Positions 1 to 5,144 of a stretch of 7,384 bases of DNA are shown here, in pieces. The stretch is from Methanosarcinales archaeon (GTDB lineage Archaea; Halobacteriota; Methanosarcinia; Methanosarcinales; Methanogasteraceae), in contig DAOVGO010000162.1 in assembly GCA_030672345.1 (NCBI GenBank), forward strand, positions 1 to 7,384. Direction: 5' to 3'. How positions within the stretch are numbered: the first letter of the stretch is position 1; every line of letters starts with the position of its first letter. The translations under genes were made by a program, and so were the position numbers. The notes beneath the pieces are model-generated. The model saw nothing but the letters and a program-made list of their open reading frames with translations, was not told the origin of the DNA and did no database searches.

Positions 1-71
1 TCGACCGGGTTGGGTGGTCGGTTCAGTCGTTTCGTGATGGTTTCAAGGTCGGTTGGTGGTAGCAGGGACAT
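1..71 (-). CDS. purL: Phosphoribosylformylglycinamidine synthase II (PurL), first 23 codons only
   Basis: Reading leftward from the ATG at 71-69, the window shows MSLLPPTDLETITKRLNRPP then NPV and the first two bases (GA) of a Glu or Asp codon; the gene runs off the left edge. The pattern of an acidic helix followed by R-x-PNPVE matches my memory of the N-terminus of the large PurL subunit, where a stretch like LGREPNPVE precedes the MFDVMWSEHCSYKSS motif. That diagnostic motif would lie just outside the window. PurL converts FGAR and glutamine-derived ammonia to FGAM with ATP in cytosolic purine synthesis. An in-frame TAA three codons before the ATG makes this the first possible ATG start. 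The gene is divergent from the precorrin-2 dehydrogenase. Only 23 residues are seen, so the family call is a moderate-confidence inference. Confidence 0.6.
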   Translation of the reverse strand, partial: MSLLPPTDLETITKRLNRPPNPV

Positions 72-94
72 GGTGATTTACCTAACCTCTGTTC

Positions 95-104
95 GGATAA
101 ATGT
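95..104 (-). promoter_or_regulatory. TATA-like box for the leftward purL-like gene
   Basis: On the minus strand this reads ACATTTATCC, an archaeal TATA-like element centred about 28 bases before the ATG at 71. Transcription would then begin almost at the start codon, giving a leaderless or very short-leader mRNA. This fits the lack of a well-spaced ribosome binding site; a GAGGT lies 14 bases from the ATG and an AGGT 8 bases from it. Confidence 0.35.
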
Positions 105-132
105 GATTTGGTTCGGGATTCAAGCGGGCATA

Positions 133-171
133 CTCATGATCGTGTGATCACGCTCATCTTTGAAAGATGAG
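133..171. repeat. Two overlapping inverted repeats between divergent promoters
   Basis: Repeat A has arms ATGATCGTG (136-144) and CACGCTCAT (149-157) around TGAT, matching at 8 of 9 positions. Repeat B is the perfect 19-base dyad CTCATCTTTGAAAGATGAG (153-171), with nine-base arms around one G. They share CTCAT at 153-157. A further CTCAT at 133-137 lies exactly 20 bases before the shared one. The cluster sits between the two predicted TATA boxes (95-104 leftward, 182-191 rightward), so with starts predicted from those boxes neither transcript would include it. It therefore looks more like a DNA-level operator than an RNA attenuator. The binding protein is unknown. Confidence 0.5.
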
Positions 172-181
172 GATAAGTCTC

Positions 182-191
182 GGTTTATAGA
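182..191 (+). promoter_or_regulatory. TATA-like box for the precorrin-2 dehydrogenase / TPR operon
   Basis: GGTTTATAGA is a good archaeal TATA match. Transcription would start near 213, leaving a leader of roughly 80 bases to the preferred ATG at 297, or about 20 bases to the TTG at 234. The leader holds no clear terminator or riboswitch fold that I can recognise by eye. Confidence 0.45.
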
Positions 192-296
192 ACGCTACCG
201 AAAAAAACTGCCTGCAATCTCCCGAAAGGCTTTTTGAGAAACCGCAACCGCATGGGTGGCAACCCTCTAATAGATAAAGATTCAAATAACTATGGT

Positions 297-944
297 ATGT
301 CAGGATTCCTCCCGCTCTTCATCGACCTCCATGATCGGAAGGTGGTGATCATCGGCGGCGGGTCGGTTGGCGAACGCAAAGCGACACTATTTGGCAGATA
401 TGCCAGAACGGTCGTTGTGAGTCTTGAGTTCACCGAAAAACTGCTGAAATCGAAGGAAATCGAGCGGATAACCATGGAGATGAAACTCGGTGATGAGGAG
501 TTTGTCGATCTGATAAAGGACGCATTCATGGTGATACCGGCGACAGACGACCTCGCCTACAACGAGCATCTTGCAGAGATCGCGGGCTTGCTCGGGGTGC
601 TGGTCAATCGGGTGAATGATGATCTCGGCGACGTGATCATCCCGTCGGTGATCGCCCGCGGCGATGTCACGATCGGCATATCGACGCTTGGCAGCAGCCC
701 CGCGCTGTCACGGTACAGCAGGAGGCGGATCGAAGAGGTGATCACACCCGAATATGGCGAGATGGTAAGATTGCAGAGTGAGGTGCGCAAGCTTCTGAAA
801 GAGAAGGTTCCTGATCAGAAGATGCGGCAGCAGATCCTGTGGCAGATTCTTGGGGACGAGATGGTCTGGGAACATCTCAAAACGTCATATAACAGGGCTT
901 ATGAAGCGGCGTTGAGACACTTGCGTGACAAAGAGGTGCTATAA
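297..944 (+). CDS. sirC: Precorrin-2 dehydrogenase / siroheme synthase N-terminal-type protein
   Basis: This cytosolic enzyme should oxidise precorrin-2 to sirohydrochlorin with NAD+, the branch point to siroheme, to heme by the archaeal route, and to coenzyme F430. From the ATG at 297 it is 215 residues, close to the family size of about 200-220. The start MSGFLPLFIDLHDRKVVIIG matches the family, followed by the Rossmann loop GGGSVG (residues 20-25) and ERKA. Later come PATDD (81-85), VNRVNDD (103-109), IIPS, and the conserved STLGSSPALSR (129-139). A helical domain runs from 150 to the end. The frame is open upstream with starts at TTG 234 and ATG 252, but the extra 21 residues look unlike the family. 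The Asp used by CysG (D104) falls near N107/D108 here, so chelatase ability cannot be judged. The stop overlaps the next ATG by one base. Confidence 0.85.
   Translation: MSGFLPLFIDLHDRKVVIIGGGSVGERKATLFGRYARTVVVSLEFTEKLLKSKEIERITMEMKLGDEEFVDLIKDAFMVIPATDDLAYNEHLAEIAGLLGVLVNRVNDDLGDVIIPSVIARGDVTIGISTLGSSPALSRYSRRRIEEVITPEYGEMVRLQSEVRKLLKEKVPDQKMRQQILWQILGDEMVWEHLKTSYNRAYEAALRHLRDKEVL
933..938 (+). promoter_or_regulatory. Ribosome binding site for the TPR gene
   Basis: GAGGTG, complementary to the archaeal 16S rRNA tail (CACCUC), lies five bases before the ATG at 944 and inside the last codons of the dehydrogenase gene. It supports both the start choice and translational coupling. Confidence 0.6.
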
Positions 945-1732
945 TGGAGTTTTTGGGAATCGATCTGGTGATATGGATAGGAATTGTGGTTGCGTCTGGT
1001 ATGGCGCTTCTGATTATATGGAAGATCGCACAGTGGAAGGGCAAATTCGACCAGTGGAGACGGAAGGTCGATGAGCGGCTCGACGAGATTGCGACGCAGG
1101 GTGCGGGACGTGGTGCGGCTCATGATGCCGCGGCATATAATACGATGGCTCCAGACACGACCCCAGCTCCAATTCCACCTCCAACTTTAGCCGCAACACC
1201 AACCACAACTCCAGCGCCGACGCTGACTCCAACACCAACCATGGCACCAGATCCGGATCCGGCTTCGATGCCGGTGCAGGCGCAGGGTTCACAGGATCGT
1301 TTAATCTCCGAACAGCCGGAGACAAGACCCCTGCTCGAAGATATCGATGCAAAGACCGTTATGCAGATGGAATCAGCGCTGCTGGACGCGCTCTCCGGAA
1401 GAAAGGATGAAGCAATAGAACAACTGGAGGCGGCAGGCAGGGCGATCGGGATCCACACCCGGGACGACATGGCAATGGCGCATCACAATCTTGGAAATCT
1501 GTTGTATCGTTCAAAACAATTCGATGAAGCTGAGAAAGAGTACTGTGAGGCGATAAAATGCAAACCTGATCTTGCCAGGGCACACGCCAATCTCGGTTTT
1601 CTGTATCAACGGCTCGGGCGCCGGGAAGAGTCCCTGCAGGAGTTTAAAGCGGCGCTGGAATTAAAAGATCAACTCCCTGATGGGGGCGAACGAATCACGC
1701 AGATCGTAGAGGACCTCTCAGAAGGAAACTGA
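944..1732 (+). CDS. Membrane-anchored TPR-repeat protein with Pro/Thr-rich linker
   Basis: Residues 7-27 form a hydrophobic segment (IDLVIWIGIVVASGMALLII) followed by basic residues, so the protein is probably an N-terminally anchored membrane protein with its soluble part in the cytoplasm. Residues 33-50 are charged and helical. Residues 65-112 are a low-complexity Pro/Thr/Ala linker. The C-terminal domain has two good TPR units at about 177-210 (AHHNLGNLLYRSKQFDEAEK) and 211-244 (AHANLGFLYQRLGRREESLQ), and a weaker one near 137-172. TPRs bind partner proteins, and no catalytic motif is visible. It is the second gene of an operon with the dehydrogenase (TAATG overlap), which suggests but does not prove a link to tetrapyrrole assembly. 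No named family is recognised. Confidence 0.75.
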   Translation: MEFLGIDLVIWIGIVVASGMALLIIWKIAQWKGKFDQWRRKVDERLDEIATQGAGRGAAHDAAAYNTMAPDTTPAPIPPPTLAATPTTTPAPTLTPTPTMAPDPDPASMPVQAQGSQDRLISEQPETRPLLEDIDAKTVMQMESALLDALSGRKDEAIEQLEAAGRAIGIHTRDDMAMAHHNLGNLLYRSKQFDEAEKEYCEAIKCKPDLARAHANLGFLYQRLGRREESLQEFKAALELKDQLPDGGERITQIVEDLSEGN

Positions 1733-2110
1733 TTATATATGCTCTTCCAGCTTCTGTTTGATATGAGCCTTTGGAAGAGCGCCGACGATCTGTCCGGATA
1801 GCTCGCTATTCTTAAATACCAGCATCGTTGGTATCGCGCTGATCTGATATTTCGTGGCAACGCCCATATTCTCATCGATATTCAGTTTGCCGAATGTCAC
1901 CTTGCCTGCATACTCCTTTGCAAGCTCCTCGATGATCGGCGCAATCATCTTACATGGTCCGCACCACTCAGCCCAGCAATCGACCACAACGAGCGGGTGA
2001 TTGTGCACAGTCTCGCCAAGATTTCCATCATTCAGTATCAATACTTCGCCTGATGTCATTTTCTGTAATCGCTCCATCTTTCTCTTTCGAATTGCTTCCA
2101 ATTCGTCCAT
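1733..2110 (-). CDS. trxA: Thioredoxin with charged N-terminal extension
   Basis: This 125-residue cytosolic thioredoxin reduces protein disulfides. The redox motif WCGPCK is at residues 49-54 within VVVDCWAEWCGPCKMIAPII. FGKLNIDEN is at 73-81 and the cis-proline is in SAIPT (P94), so the fold is complete. Residues 1-20 (MDELEAIRKRKMERLQKMTS) are a basic helical extension ahead of the usual thioredoxin start. Alternative starts are M12 (2077) and M18 (2059). An upstream TATA box places transcription near the ATG at 2110, which favours the long form on a leaderless mRNA. The gene lies 42 bases downstream of the response regulator on the same strand. Its stop directly abuts the stop of the opposing TPR gene. 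Confidence 0.9.
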   Translation of the reverse strand: MDELEAIRKRKMERLQKMTSGEVLILNDGNLGETVHNHPLVVVDCWAEWCGPCKMIAPIIEELAKEYAGKVTFGKLNIDENMGVATKYQISAIPTMLVFKNSELSGQIVGALPKAHIKQKLEEHI

Positions 2111-2133
2111 GATTTAGCATTCAAGCACAGCAT

Positions 2134-2142
2134 CATATAAAT
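2134..2142 (-). promoter_or_regulatory. TATA-like box for the thioredoxin gene
   Basis: The minus strand reads ATTTATATG, centred about 28 bases before the ATG. It lies in the 42-base gap after the response regulator, so thioredoxin probably has its own promoter even if read-through also occurs. No ribosome binding site is seen before the ATG, in line with a leaderless message. Confidence 0.5.
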
Positions 2143-2152
2143 CCTCGCATAG

Positions 2153-2773
2153 CTACTCGCCTGCCTTGATCCGCGCCCCTATCTCTGCACGGAGTCTCGC
2201 AAGATCCCGCTCCCGCAGGCTGATCAACTGTTTGATGCTGTCCATCGTATTTTTCGCAGATCCGTCCGTTTCGAGCCTTCTTTTCGTGAAGGTCTGGATC
2301 AGCGAGGTGCTTAATCTCTTGTATGTGCCTACCTGCTGATCAAGTTCGATGTATCTGTCGATCGTCGCCTGATCGACGCCAGCGCTCTTTGCAGCATCGG
2401 TAAACTCCTTAAGTTCCCTTGAACAGGATGCGATATTCTCTATCGCCGAAATTAATCCGCCTTTTGTGACCGGTTTGACAAGATACTCGGCTATATATGG
2501 TGCTTTTTTCTGCACAACCTCTGCAGTCAGTTGTTTCGCGGTGAGAATAACGACAGAAACCGATTTGAATCGCTCGTTCTGCCGTATTCTGTCCAGCACC
2601 TCCCAGCCATCGACATCAGGCATGATAAGGTCCAGCAGAATCAGGTCGGGTATCTCGTGCTCCAGCTTTTCAAGACATTGGCTGCCGCCGTATGCCGTTA
2701 TAATATCATACCCCTGCGACTCAAGCATCAGTGAGAGCAGATCCACGACATCGGGCTCATCGTCCACTACCAT
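2153..2773 (-). CDS. Response regulator: REC domain with helical C-terminal extension
   Basis: Residues 1-115 are a receiver domain with the acidic pair D4-D5, the phosphoacceptor D48 in LILLDLIMPDVDGWEVL, T78 in VVILTAK, and the Lys-Pro pair K100-P101. All phosphorylation residues are present, so it should accept phosphate from a histidine kinase, though none is in the window. Residues 116-206 are charged and mostly helical (DSIKQLISLRERDLARLRAE) with no recognisable DNA-binding or enzymatic output domain; they may form a coiled coil or protein-docking helix. The ATG at 2773 starts at MVVDDEPD, three residues shorter than the usual xKIMVVDDE beginning. In-frame ATA-AAA-ATA (2782-2774) just before it encodes IKI, and the ribosome binding site is better placed for the ATA at 2782. 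Confidence 0.88.
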   Translation of the reverse strand: MVVDDEPDVVDLLSLMLESQGYDIITAYGGSQCLEKLEHEIPDLILLDLIMPDVDGWEVLDRIRQNERFKSVSVVILTAKQLTAEVVQKKAPYIAEYLVKPVTKGGLISAIENIASCSRELKEFTDAAKSAGVDQATIDRYIELDQQVGTYKRLSTSLIQTFTKRRLETDGSAKNTMDSIKQLISLRERDLARLRAEIGARIKAGE

Positions 2774-2787
2774 TATTTTTATGAAAA

Positions 2788-2794
2788 CTCCTCC
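2788..2794 (-). promoter_or_regulatory. Strong ribosome binding site with unusual spacing to the response regulator start
   Basis: GGAGGAG on the minus strand is a strong Shine-Dalgarno match. It lies 14 bases from the ATG at 2773 but only 5 bases from an in-frame ATA at 2782, so it bears on which codon starts the protein. Confidence 0.6.
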
Positions 2795-2831
2795 ATGTTA
2801 GCCCCATTGTACTATGTTATGGATGTCGATT

Positions 2832-2840
2832 GTATTAAAC
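2832..2840 (-). promoter_or_regulatory. TATA-like box for the response regulator gene
   Basis: The minus strand reads GTTTAATAC. Transcription would start near 2810, giving a leader of about 35 bases that contains the GGAGGAG site. The box lies almost entirely between two ACAATCGACA repeats, overlapping the second by two bases. Confidence 0.35.
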
Positions 2841-2874
2841 ATTGTCGATTGTGGCATCCCCCGCTATACGTCAC

Positions 2875-2884
2875 TATTAAATAT
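2875..2884 (+). promoter_or_regulatory. TATA-like box for enolase
   Basis: TATTAAATAT is AT-rich and correctly placed: transcription is predicted near 2906, about 25 bases before the TTG start at 2931. Confidence 0.4.
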
Positions 2885-2901
2885 CAGTAACCTGAATACC
2901 C

Positions 2902-2911
2902 ATTGTACAAT
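2902..2911. promoter_or_regulatory. Perfect palindrome at the predicted enolase transcription start
   Basis: ATTGTACAAT is a perfect ten-base palindrome that overlaps the third ACAATCG copy and coincides with the start site predicted from the TATA box. A factor bound here would be expected to block initiation, as archaeal repressors do when bound at the start site. Confidence 0.4.
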
Positions 2912-2930
2912 CGTAGGAACTGGTGGTACC

Positions 2931-4184
2931 TTGCCTTATACAATCGAATACATACACGCGAGAGAGATACTGGATTCTCGTGGAAATCCAACTATCGAGG
3001 TTGACCTGGGCACTCCAAGCGGTTTTGGGCGTGCTGGTGTACCTTCCGGTGCATCAACGGGCACGAACGAGGCGCTCGAACTCCGAGATGGCGACGATAC
3101 GAGATATCATGGAAAGGGCGTTTTAAAGGCTGCCCAAAACGTAAATACCGCGCTCCGGAACGAGATCGTTGGCATGGATGTGCGGGACCAGCGTTACATC
3201 GATCAGGCGATGATCGATCTTGATGGCACGCCAAACAAATCAAAGCTTGGCGCGAATGCCATACTCGGTGTTTCGATAGCGGCTGCAAAGGCTGCCGCGG
3301 ATTCGGCAGACCTGCCACTTTATGTGTATCTTGGCGGCACCAATGCACACACGCTGCCGTGCCCGACCATGAATGTGCTGAATGGAGGCGAACACGCAGG
3401 AAACGATCTTGCAATCCAGGAGTTCATGATCCAGCCGAAGGGCGCGCCCTCGTGCACAGAGGCGATACGGATCGGTGCGGAGGTTTATCACGAGTTAAAG
3501 AAGATCCTGACCCGGAGGTATGGAGCTGTTGCGGGCAACGTCGGTGACGAGGGCGGATACGCGCCGCCGATGGATCATACCAACCAGGCGCTTGATGCTA
3601 TCGTTTCAGCCATTGAGGAGGCTGGCTACACCACATCAGAGGTCACGCTCGGAGTCGATGCCGCTGCATCCGAGTTCTTCGAGGGTGGGAAGTACCACAT
3701 CGACGGCACAGAACTCGACAGTGGCGAGATGATAGAGTATTATCTCGATCTCATAAAGACATATCCGATCATCCTTGTCGAGGATCCGTTCCATGAGGAA
3801 GCCTTTGACGATTTTGCCACATTAACGTCGTCAACAGACGTAATCGTCATCGGCGACGATCTCTTTGTGACCAATATCCAGCGTTTGCAGCGTGGAATTG
3901 AGATGGGAGCGGCAAACGCGCTGCTGCTCAAGTTGAACCAGATTGGAACGGTGTCAGAATCGCTCGATGCTGCAAATCTGGCGCACAGAAACGGGTACCG
4001 GGTGGTGGTGAGCCATCGGTCTGCCGAGACCTGCGATTCCATGATAGCCGATGTTGCGGTTGCGATCGGAGCCGACCTCCTGAAAACAGGCGCACCTGCC
4101 AGGTCCGAGCGTACGACCAAGTACAACCGGCTCATCCAGATCGAGGAGGAACTGGACGGCGTGGCGCGATTTGTTCATCTGTGA
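2931..4184 (+). CDS. eno: Enolase (phosphopyruvate hydratase)
   Basis: Enolase interconverts 2-phosphoglycerate and phosphoenolpyruvate in glycolysis and gluconeogenesis, in the cytosol with Mg2+. The TTG at 2931 gives 417 residues starting LPYTIEYIHAREILDSRGNP, the conserved family beginning. The frame is open back to 2814, but those 39 extra codons contain the TATA box and repeats and lack homology. GGTGG at 2922-2926 can act as ribosome binding site. By alignment from memory with yeast enolase, all key residues are present: loop Ser42 in PSGASTG, Glu164, Glu207 in GDEGGY, metal ligands Asp243, Glu284 (VEDPFHEE) and Asp309 (GDDLF), Lys334 (LLKLNQIG), His362-Arg363-Ser364 and Lys385 (KTGAPARSER). 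The loop after HRS reads AETCD where GETED is usual, a mild divergence. Expected to be active. Confidence 0.95.
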   Translation: MPYTIEYIHAREILDSRGNPTIEVDLGTPSGFGRAGVPSGASTGTNEALELRDGDDTRYHGKGVLKAAQNVNTALRNEIVGMDVRDQRYIDQAMIDLDGTPNKSKLGANAILGVSIAAAKAAADSADLPLYVYLGGTNAHTLPCPTMNVLNGGEHAGNDLAIQEFMIQPKGAPSCTEAIRIGAEVYHELKKILTRRYGAVAGNVGDEGGYAPPMDHTNQALDAIVSAIEEAGYTTSEVTLGVDAAASEFFEGGKYHIDGTELDSGEMIEYYLDLIKTYPIILVEDPFHEEAFDDFATLTSSTDVIVIGDDLFVTNIQRLQRGIEMGAANALLLKLNQIGTVSESLDAANLAHRNGYRVVVSHRSAETCDSMIADVAVAIGADLLKTGAPARSERTTKYNRLIQIEEELDGVARFVHL

Positions 4185-4203
4185 GACGAGCCCGCAAAGA
4201 AAA

Positions 4204-4215
4204 CATATATATACC
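4204..4215 (+). promoter_or_regulatory. TATA box for the DUF2551-like operon
   Basis: CATATATATACC is a near-ideal archaeal TATA element 20 bases after the enolase stop. Transcription would begin near 4235, giving a leader of roughly 18 bases that carries the GGTGGTG site, so the downstream pair is probably transcribed independently of enolase. Confidence 0.55.
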
Positions 4216-4241
4216 ATAAGTTGTAGATTAACATAATCATG

Positions 4242-4248
4242 TGGTGGT
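4242..4248 (+). promoter_or_regulatory. Ribosome binding site that sets the DUF2551-like start
   Basis: GGTGGTG lies four bases before the ATG at 4253. The in-frame GTG codons at 4241, 4244 and 4247 overlap this site and are therefore unlikely to be the start. Confidence 0.55.
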
Positions 4249-4252
4249 GTGT

Positions 4253-4579
4253 ATGAGTTCATTTCGATCAAAAATCAAAAGAAGGTTGGAGCGATATATT
4301 GAGCTGGACCCTGACGGAATCAGATATACCGTCATGACAACCATACTCAAGATCAGAAAAGTGACTGTGGACTCCCTGTACGATATTCTCTCCAAGAGAT
4401 TCAAGGTTACCCACAAAAAAGTCGCTTCGATGGTTGGATATATCCATTCCAAACTGGGCATCCTGCATGCGCATAAACAGTCCTATAAGACGCCGATCGT
4501 CTATACGCTGCGCGATGAGTACATCGATCTCGTAAAAGCGGTACTGAACCGATCGGCAAAGCAACCGGCTGTGGCATGA
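4253..4579 (+). CDS. DUF2551-like small basic winged-helix protein
   Basis: This is a 108-residue basic protein. It resembles from memory the archaeal DUF2551 family, whose pattern runs KIK-RLE, DGIR-TV, a VASMVGYI-SKLGIL core and SYKTP-VY-L. Residues 22-34, 38-50 and 54-69 should form three helices, the third (HKKVASMVGYIHSKLGI) in the recognition position, followed by a wing at about 70-87 (LHAHKQSYKTPIVYTL). The function is unknown; a DNA-binding regulatory role is inferred from the fold only. The basic N-terminus (SKIKRRLERY) would suit nucleic-acid contact. It heads a two-gene operon with its own TATA box, and its stop overlaps the next ATG in ATGA (4576-4579). Confidence 0.8.
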   Translation: MSSFRSKIKRRLERYIELDPDGIRYTVMTTILKIRKVTVDSLYDILSKRFKVTHKKVASMVGYIHSKLGILHAHKQSYKTPIVYTLRDEYIDLVKAVLNRSAKQPAVA

Positions 4580-4977
4580 CACTGGTGAAGGATGCTCCCC
4601 GCACCTCAACCAGTCTCATCGTCCGCTCGGATGCAAACGCACGGATCACTGCGTCTCAGGACCCATTTTATGAGTTGATGCGGCGGCTGTTCCAGAACGA
4701 GAGCAGTGCGATACGTGGGCAGAGATTCATCATGCTGATTCTTGAGCGTGAGGCATCCGGAAATCCGATACGTACAGAGGACTGGCGACAACTGCTGGAC
4801 GAGTTTGAGATTAGCATATCATCGTTCTACGCCATGCGAAATAAACTGCTCGGCGCAGGGATGATCACCAACAAGAAGGGCGTATATCGGGTATCAGGGC
4901 AGTTTGGCAAGGATCTGGTCGATATGGCGAAATGGTGGTGGGTTGCGGTGTTGAAGAGGGATCTGGACAGTCTGTGA
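4576..4977 (+). CDS. Uncharacterised winged-helix-like protein coupled to the DUF2551-like gene
   Basis: I do not recognise a named family for this 133-residue protein. Residues 1-25 look disordered. Helices are likely at 29-41 (DPFYELMRRLFQN) and 46-60 (IRGQRFIMLILEREA). A helix-turn-helix follows at about 66-95 (TEDWRQLLDEF, then SISSFYAMRNKLLGAGMI), with a short wing TNKKGVYRVS (98-107) and a final amphipathic helix containing a Trp cluster, KWWWVAVLK (119-127). This is the layout of a winged helix with a C-terminal dimerisation or docking helix. The ATGA overlap with the preceding gene implies coupled translation and near-equal amounts, so the two may form a complex. No secretion signal or membrane segment is seen. 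A role as transcription factor is inference. Confidence 0.72.
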   Translation: MTLVKDAPRTSTSLIVRSDANARITASQDPFYELMRRLFQNESSAIRGQRFIMLILEREASGNPIRTEDWRQLLDEFEISISSFYAMRNKLLGAGMITNKKGVYRVSGQFGKDLVDMAKWWWVAVLKRDLDSL

Positions 4978-5033
4978 GGGAGTTTGTGGCAAGCATGCAA
5001 AGGTGCCGATTCCCTGATTCCAGACCCGGCACG

Positions 5034-5138
5034 TCAAACGATTATCTTCTGTCCTTCCGGTTCTTGCTCATGAACTACCGACAGTCCCATCACTTCGCGA
5101 TCCACCTCTGTGAGCTCAACGCTGCTGTAGTTGATTAT
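5034..5138 (-). other. Coding-like open stretch downstream of coaBC, possible small gene or remnant
   Basis: Read leftward in a different frame from coaBC, this stretch is open and translates to IINYSSVELTEVDREVMGLS then VVHEQEPEGQKIIV before a TGA. Acidic and hydrophobic residues alternate as in real proteins, unlike typical intergenic sequence. No ATG lies near its upstream end; candidate starts are GTG at 5105 or ATG at 5090, giving only 23 or 18 residues. It may be a C-terminal remnant, a small gene, or chance. Confidence 0.2.
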
Positions 5139-5144
5139 GGGACT
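5083..5144. repeat. Inverted repeat at the 3' end of coaBC
   Basis: AGTCCCAT (5083-5090) and ATGGGACT (5137-5144) are perfect eight-base inverted arms separated by 46 bases; the right arm contains the last bases of coaBC. Inside the loop, TCAAC (5116-5120) and GTTGA (5130-5134) can also pair. No T-run follows on either strand, so a role as terminator is not supported. The rest of the 157-base gap between the two convergent genes shows nothing else clear. Confidence 0.25.

Larger units (their letters stand above)
2824..2946. repeat. Cluster of four ACAATCG repeats in a divergent promoter region
   Basis: The heptamer ACAATCG occurs on the minus strand at 2833-2827 and 2852-2846, and on the plus strand at 2907-2913 and 2940-2946. 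The two minus copies are parts of a perfect ten-base direct repeat, ACAATCGACA, separated by the nine bases ATGTTTAAT that make up most of the leftward TATA-like box. The first plus copy falls at the predicted enolase start of transcription; the second lies in codons 3-6 of enolase. A related TACAAT (minus) is at 2811-2806. The arrangement suggests binding sites for one regulator acting on both genes. Confidence 0.55.

Noticed and set aside
234..296. Longer start of the precorrin-2 dehydrogenase at TTG 234 or ATG 252
   Set aside because: The added residues are polar and unlike the family, which begins directly with the FLPLFIDL strand. No ribosome binding site clearly favours the longer forms, though this cannot be excluded.
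1141..1270. Repetitive Pro/Thr codons as a tandem repeat or mobile element
   Set aside because: The repeats are irregular and in frame, fitting a flexible protein linker rather than a DNA-level repeat.
1120..1470. Minus-strand Ser/Gly/Val-rich open frames opposite the TPR gene
   Set aside because: The low-complexity pattern is the mirror of the Pro/Thr-rich linker codons; the plus-strand frame has the membrane segment, TPRs and ribosome binding site.
2779..2796. Five-codon mini-ORF (MEEFS) before the response regulator
   Set aside because: It is created by the GGAGGAG ribosome binding site itself and is too short to support as a leader peptide.
2814..2930. Upstream in-frame extension of enolase giving 456 residues
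   Set aside because: The extra 39 codons contain the TATA-like box and repeats, have no similarity to enolase, and the family start YTIEYIHAREILDSRGNP begins just after the TTG at 2931.
5003..5032. Stem GTGCCG / CGGCAC after the second winged-helix gene as a terminator
   Set aside because: It has only six pairs, an 18-base loop and no T-run, which is weaker than expected for a terminator.
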